Shown here: positions 1-9,100 of the stretch, piece by piece
How the letters are laid out: every line of letters starts with the position of its first letter
Position numbering within the stretch: position 1 is the first letter of the stretch
From: Gammaproteobacteria bacterium RIFOXYD12_FULL_61_37
GTDB lineage: Bacteria > Pseudomonadota > Gammaproteobacteria > Chromatiales > Chromatiaceae
Direction of reading: 5' to 3'
DNA length: 64,000 nucleotides
Assembly (NCBI GenBank): GCA_001801995.1
Contig: MGZB01000001.1
Location: 1-64,000 of the forward strand
The notes under the pieces: model-generated
The model's database searches: none
What the model was told of the DNA's origin: nothing
The model's input: the letters and a program-made list of their open reading frames with translations, nothing else
Position numbers and translations under genes: made by a program

Positions 1-97
1 CAAGCCGCCTAAAGGACTCCTGGTACACAGTGACCGAGGTAGCCAGTATGCCTCTGCCCTATACCAAAACACCCTCCAGGAACGGGGATTCATCTGT
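1..97 (+). pseudogene. IS3-family transposase (OrfB) fragment, truncated at both ends
   Basis: Frame 2 reads through without a stop and encodes the IS3 OrfB segment containing LLVHSDRGSQYAS followed by ALYQNTLQERGFIC. The HSDRGSQYAS stretch surrounds the second catalytic aspartate of the DDE core in this family. The reading frame breaks exactly where the IS630 terminal repeat begins (the TA at 97-98). The expected continuation of the family (a SMSR-like motif) is not found beyond the other end of the IS630 element, so the remnant was either cut further or rearranged. The left part lies outside the window. Confidence 0.8.
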
Positions 98-1229
98 ATT
101 AATAGTTGCACAAATATCCGCAGCGCTTATTATTTTTCCTGGTGACCCAATGACACTCCAAGATGAAGAGGCTAGGTTTCCATGGTCAGCAAGGTAGAAC
201 AGCGCAACCAGAAGAGAAAAGAGGTTGTTGAAGCGATTGTTATCCGCCACGAGCCGGTGCATCTAGTCAGGCGAATCTACAACATCCCGGAACGCACGGT
301 GTTTGATTGGCTCTCCCTGTATCGCTCCGGCGGTTGGGATGCCCTGAAAGAAAGGGCGCGTAGCGGCCGTCCCCGGAAGGTCGGGGCCGGTGAAATGCAA
401 TGGATCTACCAGGTGGTGACTCAAGGCAACCCGCTCCAGTACCAGTTCGATTTCTGCCTGTGGACCCTCAACGTCCTGCGCGCACTGATTGAGCGGGAAT
501 TGGGGATCAAGCTGAGCAAGAGCGCGGTCTGTCGCCTGCTCGGTCATTTGGGATTGAGCCCGCAGCGGCCGATCTACAAGTCCTACAAGCAAGACCCGCG
601 CAAGATCGAGCAGTACCTGGCGGAGACTTTCCCGGAAGCGGTCGCGAAGGCCAAGAGACTGGGGGCCACCCTCTTCTTTGTCGACGAAGCCGCGCTGCGC
701 AGCGACGCCCATCGGGGTCTGACCTGGGGCAAGAAGGGCGAGACGCCGGTGGTGAGAAACAGCGGTGGCCGGTTTGGCCTGAGCGTCATCAGTGCCGTCT
801 CACCGCGCGGCGACCTGCGCTTCAGCTTCATCGAGGACGGCATGAACTCCAAGGAATTCATTGGGTTCCTGAAGAAGCTCCAGCGGGATGCCGGCAAGCC
901 CATCCTGGTGATTACCGACAACGCCAAATACCACCACAGCAAAGAGACGCAAGCCTTTCTGGAAACGACGCAGGGCCAAATACAGATGGCCTTCTTGCCG
1001 GCCTATTCCCCGGAACTCAACCCCGATGAACAGGTATGGAACCACGCCAAGCGGCGGCTGAGCCAATGCGCCATCTTCAACAAGGACGATATGAAACGGC
1101 ACCTGAGCGCCATTCTCCGCTCCATCCAGAAACAGACGTCGCTGATCCAGAGCTTCTTCCGGATGGACCATACCCAATATATTTTTGCGGCTTTAAACTA
1201 AGCTGCAATTACTTTTGCAACGATTAATA
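97..1229 (+). mobile_element. IS630-family insertion sequence, complete
   Basis: The ends form imperfect terminal inverted repeats. The left end reads TATTAATAGTTGCA and the reverse complement of the right end (1216-1229) reads TATTAATCGTTGCA; the match continues inward with a shared GCAGC block. Both ends begin with TA, as expected for the TA target of IS630/Tc1-mariner elements. The element is about 1.13 kb and holds one transposase gene, which is normal for the family. It sits directly against a broken IS3 transposase, so this is a small insertion hotspot. Confidence 0.85.
182..1201 (+). CDS. IS630-family DDE transposase
   Basis: The protein has 339 residues. An N-terminal helix-turn-helix region (about residues 1-60, with VRRIYNIPERTVFDWLSLY) is followed by a second winged-helix segment ending in LSKSAVCRLLGHLGLSPQRP. 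The catalytic DDE core shows FVDEAALR, ITDNAKYH and LNPDEQVWNHAKR, matching the D, D and E blocks of IS630 transposases. The gene is intact from ATG to TAA inside matching terminal inverted repeats, so the element may still be active. The last codons run to within 30 bp of the right end. Confidence 0.93.
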   Translation: MVSKVEQRNQKRKEVVEAIVIRHEPVHLVRRIYNIPERTVFDWLSLYRSGGWDALKERARSGRPRKVGAGEMQWIYQVVTQGNPLQYQFDFCLWTLNVLRALIERELGIKLSKSAVCRLLGHLGLSPQRPIYKSYKQDPRKIEQYLAETFPEAVAKAKRLGATLFFVDEAALRSDAHRGLTWGKKGETPVVRNSGGRFGLSVISAVSPRGDLRFSFIEDGMNSKEFIGFLKKLQRDAGKPILVITDNAKYHHSKETQAFLETTQGQIQMAFLPAYSPELNPDEQVWNHAKRRLSQCAIFNKDDMKRHLSAILRSIQKQTSLIQSFFRMDHTQYIFAALN

Positions 1230-1289
1230 TCGGAAAAACAGTCGGACGGGGTTACAAGGCGAGACCCTCTGCGTTTCTTAATAGCCCCT

Positions 1290-2981
1290 CTATTTTTGAC
1301 TGGCACATGAGGGGGGCGGCCCCGCTTTTTTGAGCCATTTGGCTGCCTCGGCGTCGCTTTGCTCTACGCCGCAGCCGAAGAGGTACAGGCTACCCAGGTT
1401 GCTTTGGGCCTCTTTGGAATCCTGCCCGGCCGCCTTGGTGAACCACTTGACTGCTTCGTTTGCATCCTTCGCCACGCCCAGGCCATTCTGGTACATCTCG
1501 CCCAGGTTATTTTGGGCGGCGGCGTATCCCAGTTCGGCTGCCTTGCGATACCAGTTGGCCGCTCCGGCGTAATCCCGTTTCACGCCAAGGCCCTGTTCAT
1601 ACAGAACGCCCAGGTTGTTCTGCGCGGCGGCCAAATTCTTGTCCGCCGCCTTGCGGTACCAACCAGCCGCTTCAGTGAAATCGCGCTCGACACCCTGGCC
1701 GTTTTGGTACATCACGCCCAGGTTGTTCTGCGCGGCGGCCAATCCTTGCGCGGCCGCCTTGCGATACCAGGAGAGCGATTCGGTGAAATCCTGCTCCACG
1801 CCTAAGCCCTTTTGTAGCATCACGCCCAGGTTGTTCTGTGCGGCGGCGAGTCCCTGAAGGGCCGCCTTGCGGTACCAGGCAACCGCCTCGGCAGGGTTTT
1901 GCGCGACCCCCCTGCCGTTTTCATAGAGCCATCCCAGGTTGTTCTGGGCAAGTGCCACGCCCTGCTCCGCCGCCTTGCGGCACCAGCCGGCCGCCTCGGC
2001 GGCGTCCGCTTCCACGCCCCGGCCATCCATGTACATCAGGCAGAGGTTGTGCTGGGCGGAGGCGAGGCCCTGCTCGGCGGAAATACGGAACCATTTGAAT
2101 GCTTCGGCATATTCCTGCGGAACGCCCTGACCGTTCAGAAACATGACGCCCAGGTTGTGCTGAGCGTAAACGATGCCCTGCTTGGCCGCCTTGAGGAGCC
2201 ACTTGGATGCCTCAACGTCATCCCGTGCCACGCCCCGGCCCAGTTGATACATGACCCCCAGGTTGGCCTGGCCCTCGGCGTCTCCCTGTTCGGCCGCCTT
2301 GCGGAACCAGGTGACTGCACCGGCGTCGTCCCGCTTTGTACCCCTGGCGTCTTTGTACATCAGGCCCAGGGAAGTCTGTGCGAGAGCCAGCCCTTGCTGG
2401 GCGGCCTTGCCGAACCAGGTGAACGCCTTCTCGTCATCCTGGCGCGTGCCCCGCCCCGAGGCGTGCAGGAGGCCCAGGTTGTATTGGCCCTCCACGTTGC
2501 CTTGCTCAGCCGCCTTTTGATACCACTTGAAGGCCTCCGCATCGTTTTTGGTCAGTCCACCCCGGCCGGATTGGTACATCAGGCCCAGGTAGGTCTGGGC
2601 TGCGGGCTGCCCTTTCTCGGCGGCGCGGGTAAACCACTTCACCGCCTCCGCATCGTTTTGTTCCACTCCGGCACCTTTGAGGTACAGGTATCCAAGGTTG
2701 TACAGGGCATTGACATCCCCCTGGGCAGCGGCCTTGATGTACCACTTGGATACCTTGGAGTAATCCTGTTCCGCCTGCTTGCTGCCTTGCGCCGGTGCGG
2801 CAGGAACCGCCTCGGCGGACTTGTCCCTTTCGACGGGAGGGGCGGCCTCGACTGCGGGGGCATTCTCTATGGGAGGGGCATCCTCGATGGGCGCATTCAC
2901 CAGGGGGGGCGGCGCGTCGGCGGCCCAAAGGGGCACACAGAACAGCATCGCCGGCAATAGGCCCAACAATCGCGTTTTCAT
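1290..2981 (-). CDS. Secreted Sel1-repeat (TPR-like) protein
   Basis: The ATG at 2981 is preceded by AGGAG and is followed by a signal peptide (MKTRLLGLLPAMLFCVPLWA, cleavage near AWA/AD), so the longer upstream frame is rejected. After a proline/alanine/glutamate-rich linker (about residues 24-80), the 563-residue protein has 13 tandem Sel1-like repeats of about 36 residues, each with the pattern AQ-x-NLG-x-MY-x-x-G-x-GV-x-x-D-x-x-E-A-x-x-W-x-x-KAA. Sel1 repeats build a solenoid for protein-protein contacts; the signal peptide suggests a periplasmic role. No enzymatic domain is visible. The gene is divergent from the giant adhesin gene with about 170 bp between them. Its partner is unknown. 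Confidence 0.88.
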   Translation of the reverse strand: MKTRLLGLLPAMLFCVPLWAADAPPPLVNAPIEDAPPIENAPAVEAAPPVERDKSAEAVPAAPAQGSKQAEQDYSKVSKWYIKAAAQGDVNALYNLGYLYLKGAGVEQNDAEAVKWFTRAAEKGQPAAQTYLGLMYQSGRGGLTKNDAEAFKWYQKAAEQGNVEGQYNLGLLHASGRGTRQDDEKAFTWFGKAAQQGLALAQTSLGLMYKDARGTKRDDAGAVTWFRKAAEQGDAEGQANLGVMYQLGRGVARDDVEASKWLLKAAKQGIVYAQHNLGVMFLNGQGVPQEYAEAFKWFRISAEQGLASAQHNLCLMYMDGRGVEADAAEAAGWCRKAAEQGVALAQNNLGWLYENGRGVAQNPAEAVAWYRKAALQGLAAAQNNLGVMLQKGLGVEQDFTESLSWYRKAAAQGLAAAQNNLGVMYQNGQGVERDFTEAAGWYRKAADKNLAAAQNNLGVLYEQGLGVKRDYAGAANWYRKAAELGYAAAQNNLGEMYQNGLGVAKDANEAVKWFTKAAGQDSKEAQSNLGSLYLFGCGVEQSDAEAAKWLKKAGPPPSCASQK

Positions 2982-3107
2982 GGTCGAACTCCTGTTTTTT
3001 CTGACGCTGGCGGCACAGTCAACCTTATTCCAAGTTGAAATATCCGGGTTAGTACCTAAGTACAATATTAGTCCTTCTCCTTGGCACCTATGCTTCCAGT
3101 ACGAGAA

Positions 3108-3127
3108 TTATAGACAGCAGTCTATAA
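3108..3127. promoter_or_regulatory. Perfect palindrome upstream of the giant adhesin gene (possible operator)
   Basis: TTATAGAC and GTCTATAA form a perfect 8-bp inverted repeat around AGCA, ending 25 bp before the ATG at 3153. A little further upstream (about 3050-3070) TTAGTAC and TAAGTAC occur as near direct repeats. The site lies in the divergent intergenic region between the Sel1 protein and the adhesin gene. It could be an operator or an mRNA 5' hairpin; no known regulator consensus is recognised. Confidence 0.35.
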
Positions 3128-3152
3128 AGCAACCGATGTAAGGGGAACTACG

Positions 3153-6100
3153 ATGGCCACTGAAACCTCCAATACCGAAGCATGCGACACCTGCACTCCC
3201 GCTGAGTCGACTGCTTCCACCTCGCCGGACAATACCGCGATAGCCGCGCAGGCGTTGCCTGTCCCGTCGCCTGCGGAACCCGGTGGAGCGCCTCTCCCTC
3301 TGATTTCAGAGACGGCCGATGGCTGTGCATGCACCCCGGCCGAGGCGGCCGCCACGACACCGGACATCACCGCGATAGCCGCGCAACCCCTGCCCGCCTC
3401 GCCGCCTGCATCACCTGCGGGGACGGCCCCGGTCTGCTTCCCCGCACCCGCATCCGGTTGCGCGACCGTTGACGCCCAGGGCTTTGTGGGCACGGCCAAT
3501 GTGGTGAACGGCCTGGCCACTATCCTGGGCGCGGACGGCATACAGAAAACGCTCCACAGGGGCGACCCGGTCAAACCCGACGACATCGTTCAGACCGGCA
3601 GGGACGGCAATGTCGCCATCGAATTCACTGACGGCAAACAACTCTTTGTCGGGCGTAACAGCCACGTCAAAATCGATGACTCCGTGGTCAATGCCTGCGA
3701 GGTGGACGACCAGACGGCCAGCAATGCCGACGCCATTCAGCAGGCCATCCTGGCTGGCGCCGACCCCTCCCAGCTTTGCGAAGCCCCTGCCGCTGGCGGC
3801 GGGACTGGCGCGGTGGGCGATGAGACCCAGAATGTGGTCAGCGTCGATCGTACCGGCGGGAAGGGTAATGTCACTTCCGGCTATGACACCAAGGGTCCCG
3901 CGCCTGAGGTCAAAGACATTCCGCTCGATCCCGTATTTCCCGGACCCGAGGGCCCGGAACCTCCGGCGCCTGAACCTCCGCCCCCCTGCCCTGTCGTTTA
4001 CGTCCAGTTGATCCACGACGACAGCAACGCCGAGGGTTGGCTCCTGTGCCATAGGGTCCAACTGGTCGATGCCGACGGCAATCCGGTCGTGGTGGAACCC
4101 GGCCATGAGATCACCATCACCCTGAACTATGCTGGCTATGGTTCCGATCCCGCCGATCCCAGCGACTACACCGCCCAGTACACCGTGGTGATCCATGCCG
4201 GTGAGAGTTCCGCCGATATTGTGATCCAGTCCCTCGACGATTTCCTTGTCGAGAATACAGAGCAATACCAGATCACCATCGCCGGGGTCGTCGATAGCGG
4301 CGGCTGCGACACCGTCTACATCGACCAGAGCAACGACAACGTCATCGGCACCATCTACGACAACGACGAACCCTGCCCCATCGTCTACGCCAAGCTGGTC
4401 CACGACGACAGCAACGCCGAGGGCTGGCTCATCTGCCACCAGGTGCAACTGGTCGATGCGGACGGCAACCCCTTCGTGGTGCCGGAGGGGCATGAGGTCA
4501 CCGTCGTCCTGAACTATGCCGGCCATGGCACTGATCCAGCCAACCCGGATGACTACGTCGCCCCGACCACGGTGGTGATAACCGCCGGCAACAGCACGAC
4601 GAATGTGGTCGTGCAGACCGTCGATGACAACATCGTCGAGATCACCGAGCAGTACCAGGCAAGCATCGTTGGAGTCTACGGCAGCAGCGGCTGTGGCGAA
4701 ATCAATATCCACCCCACCGAACAGAGCGTCGTCGGTACCATCTTCGACAACGACTGTAACCCTGCCATCAGCATCAACGATGTCACCGTCAACGAGGACG
4801 ACGGCGTGGCGGTCTTTACCCTCAGCCTGAGCAGCCCGAGCGGCCAGACCATCACGGTCGATTACGACACGACCGGCGGCACCGCGACCGAGTGGCTGGA
4901 CTTCGCCGACGCCCAGGGGACCCTCACCTTCGATCCGGGCGTCACCAGCCTGACCCTTTCGGTGCCCATCACCGACGACTTCCTCCATGAAGTCAGCGAG
5001 AACTTCTTCGTCAATCTGAGCAATGCGACCAACGCGACCATCGGCGATCCCCTGGGGGTCGGCACCATCCTGGACGAGAATGTCCCCCGCGCCCCCGATG
5101 TCTTCATCGGCGATGACGTGGTGCCCGAGGGCAATGCCCTGGTCTTCGATCTCAGCCTGAGCCATCCCGCCACCGGCGAAGTGGTGCTCGACCTGGCCGC
5201 CCACTCCGGCACCGCCGTGGCCGGTGAGGATTTCGAGGCCGGTGGCTTCGACTACAGTACCGACGGTGGTCTCAACTGGACCAGCGCCGGTGGCCCCAAC
5301 GGCACCCAGGTCAACATCCCTGCCGGTTCCATTGGTATTCAGGTCCGGGTCGAGACCTATGCGAACGCCGACGCGGGCCCCAGAATCGAGAACATGAACC
5401 TCCAGGTCGCTGCCGTGGTGTCCGGTTCCGTCAACGACACCTCCGACACCGGCATGGGCGTCATCACCGAGGGCTTCCAGCCAGGCGATCCCCCCGTCGT
5501 CCTGATCGGCGACGCCAAGGCCACCGAAGGTCAGCCCTTGCTGTTCACCCTCTCCCTGGTCGATCCCGGTTCCGGCGATCCGGTGCAGCCAAGTATTGGA
5601 GGAGTGGGCCTCTACCTGGGCGCCTTCACCGGCAGCGGCCCCGATGCCGCCACCCGAGGGGTGGACTTCGAACAGGCCTCCTTCCGCTACAGCACCGACG
5701 GCGGTTTCACCTGGATCCCCGGCGGTGGCGCGAATGGCGATCTAGTCAGTATTCCAAGCAGCAACTCCGCCATCCTGGTGGAGGTCGATACCCATAACGA
5801 TCTCCTCGACGAGGCCACCGAGAACATGAGCCTCCAGGTCGTTGGCCTCGCCTACGGCACCATCTCCGGCCCCATCGACAGCGGCACGGGTCTGATCGTC
5901 GATAACGACATCCCCGGCGGCGACCGGGTCCTGGCCATGGTGGTCGAAAGCGACGCGGCCTTTGAAGGCGATCCCCTGACCCACAGGGTGATTTTGGTAA
6001 AGACCGACGACAATGGCGATCCCGTCCTCGATCCCAGCGACCCGACCGGTTACGCCACCATCCAGGCCCAGTCGGAGGTGAGAGTCAGCCTGAGCTACGG

Positions 6101-9100
6101 CCAGGATGCCGATCCCGGCACCGATGACGCCGAGGCCAGTGACTACAGCGGCCCGCTGACCCTCACCATCCCGGCCGGTAGCAGCGAGTTGGCCTTCAAC
6201 GTCGCCACCACCGATGACAATGTCTATGAAAACGACGAGGTCTATCAGGTCAGCGTGACCGATGCCTTCGGCGGCGGTTTCGAGGACATCCGTCCCTATG
6301 CCCAACCGGCCACCGGCACCATCCTCGACAACGACGGTCCTCCCTGCATCAGCATCAACGATGTCACCGTCAACGAGGACGACGGTCTGGCGGTCTTTAC
6401 GCTCACCCTGAGCCACCCGAGCGAACTGCCGGTCAGCGTTGGTTACGACACCGCCAGCGGCTCCGCCACCGAGGGGGTCGATTTCACCGACACCAACGGC
6501 CTCCTTACCTTCAATCCGGGCGAGACGACCCTGACAATCTCGATCCCCGTCGCCGACGACTATCTGCACGAGGTCAGCGAGAACTTCTTCGTCAACCTCT
6601 TCAACCCCACCAACGCCACCCTCGGCGACGGTCAGGGGCTGGGCACCATCCTGGACGAGGCCGACCCCGGCACCGAGGACAGCATCTTCGTCAAGCTGGT
6701 CCATGACGACAGCAATACCGAGGGCTGGAACATCTGCCACCAGGTACAACTGGTCGATGCCAACGGCAACCCGGTCACCGTCCCCGAAGGTCAGCAGATC
6801 AGCGTCACCCTGAACTACGCGGGCCATGGGGCCAATCCCGCCGGGACCGCCGACTATGTGGCCCTCTCCACGGTGGTGATCACCGCGGGCAACAGCAGCG
6901 CCCAGGTGGTAGTGCCCACCGTCGATGACAGCCTCTTCGAGGGCACCGAGCAGTACCAGGCCAGCGTCGGCGCAATCCTTGACAGCGGCGCCTTCGAGGC
7001 CATCCTACCCCACGGCACCGAGAACAGCGTCATCGGCACCATCTGGGACAACGATGACCGATCCGATGCGGTCAACGACAGCGCGACGGCCATCGAGGAG
7101 GGTCACGAATGGCGTCCGGCTGGCTATCAGGATCATGTCACCGATCTGCCCGCCGAGGGCAGCCAGGCCAGCGGCAATGTCCTGGGCAACGACAGCGGTT
7201 CGGCCATGAGCGTTTCCGGTGTGGGCGCCACTGCCGTGGCAGCGGCCGGTGAGACCGCCATCGCGGGTCTCTACGGCAGCCTCTTCATCCAGGCCAACGG
7301 CGAGTATCGCTACGAAGTGGCCGATGGCAACGGGGCGGTGGACGCGCTCAACCAGGGCGATTCGCTGGTGGAGAGCTTCACGTACAGCATGCATGACGCC
7401 TCGGGAACGAATGACACCGCCGAGCTGACCATCAACATCCAAGGCACCGACGACGCCCCCGTCATCGAGGCGGTCGCGGTCTACTCGCCGCAGATCGGCG
7501 TGGACAGCGGCCTACCCTCGGGCAATGTCTTGGGCGACGCCATGCTGAGGGACGGGGACGGCGGGCTCACCTACAACCCCGACAGCGCCCCCGGCGAGCT
7601 GGACCTCGACTTCGGGACCGGCGGCGCCAATATCGGCATCACCTACATGGGCGGCCACGCCGGTTACCAGAATATCGTCGGCCTCTATCAGATCGGCCCG
7701 GACGGTAATCCGTGCAACCCGCAGCTCATCTTTGCCGACATGACCGACGCCGTGGACGGCAATGTCCCTGACCAGTTCCTGGGCGTATTCCAGGGGCTTA
7801 CCGGCCAGGTCGGCTTCTTCCTGCTTCCCAACGCCAATGACGGCGGGGCCTACAACGGCATCAGCAGCGCCGACATCGCCTTCGAGATGGGCGCGGATGG
7901 CTTCCCCAACGTCACCATCGGGGGGGCCCCCTTCGACAACGTCCTTTTCAGCCACCAGCAGTTCAACGCCGATGGCAAGGAGCACGTCATCAGCGGCTAT
8001 GAGGCCCAGGACGACGGGTCCGTCATCGTCGGCTTCGAGGACATCAATCTGGACGGCGATACTGGCGCAGGCGGCTGGTACGGCCCCGGCCAAGGCGACA
8101 ATGACTACGACGACTTCGTCATGAAGTTCGATCTCTGCCACACCCAGGGCGCCAATGGCGAGATCATCAAGGACATCAGCCTCTCCGACGTGGACGACGC
8201 CAACCTGGAACGCGCCTTCGTCACCCTGACCAATGCCAGGGCCGGTGATGTCCTGGCCGTGGCGAATGCCCAGGGTCTGGCCGTCACCGTCGATGCCAGC
8301 ACCCCGGACATCATCAAAATCACCCTGAGCGGTTCTGCCTCCAAGGCGGTCTACGAACAGGTCATCGAATCGATCACACTGGATACCGGCAACACAGACA
8401 CCAGCCTGCGCGCCTTCGAGGTCCAGGTGGATGACGGGGACAAGCTCAGCAACATCATCGGCTTCAATGTGGCCCCCGGATGCCGGGCCGATACGGCCCC
8501 CAGCATCGCCCCCGACGCGGCCGTCGTCGATGAGGATGCCTTGGTCGGCACCGCCGACCTGGACGCCTATCCGACCCTGAAGGTCACCACCGGCGACCTC
8601 CATGTCAACTTCGGCGGCAACGGCCCCGGCACCCTGGTCTTCCTCGGCAGCCAGGACGGTCTGGACACGGGCCTGACCTCCCAAGGCAAGCCGGTCGTCC
8701 TCGACGTGGTCAGTGACACACTGGTCAACGGCATTGCCGATGGCCGCATGATCTTCAGCGCGACCCTCAATCCGGACCAGACCTACCGCCTCGAACTCAA
8801 GGACGTGGTGGATCACCCGGAAAACCCGGATGAGGATGCCCTCACCAATCTGCAACTCTATGTCCGGGCGCAGGACGCCGACGACGACACCGCCCTCGGG
8901 GTCATCAACATCACCATTGCCGATGACATCCCCGAGATCGGGGCGCACACCTCGGCCTCGGCTCAGACCCAGACCCTCGGCGTTACCACCAATCTGGTCA
9001 TCGCCTTCGACATCTCGGGCAGCATGAGCGAACGAGCCGGCGTGGATGCGGACGGCGACGGCGATAGGGACGGCCACGACACCAAGCTCCTGTTGGCCCA

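Noticed and set aside
1330-2760. Regular 108-bp repeats that could suggest a CRISPR or minisatellite
   Set aside because: They are codon-level repeats of the 36-residue Sel1 unit and have no repeat/spacer structure.
1899-2960. Long plus-strand open frame opposite the Sel1 gene
   Set aside because: It mirrors the repeats of the Sel1 protein on the other strand, and its product is a repetitive low-complexity shadow.
3411-5204. Long minus-strand open frame opposite the giant adhesin gene (also 7512-9392 and 9417-10925)
   Set aside because: These are open only because of the GC-rich codon bias of the plus-strand gene; their products lack any domain, and the plus-strand protein has clear Calx-beta, VWA and RTX domains.
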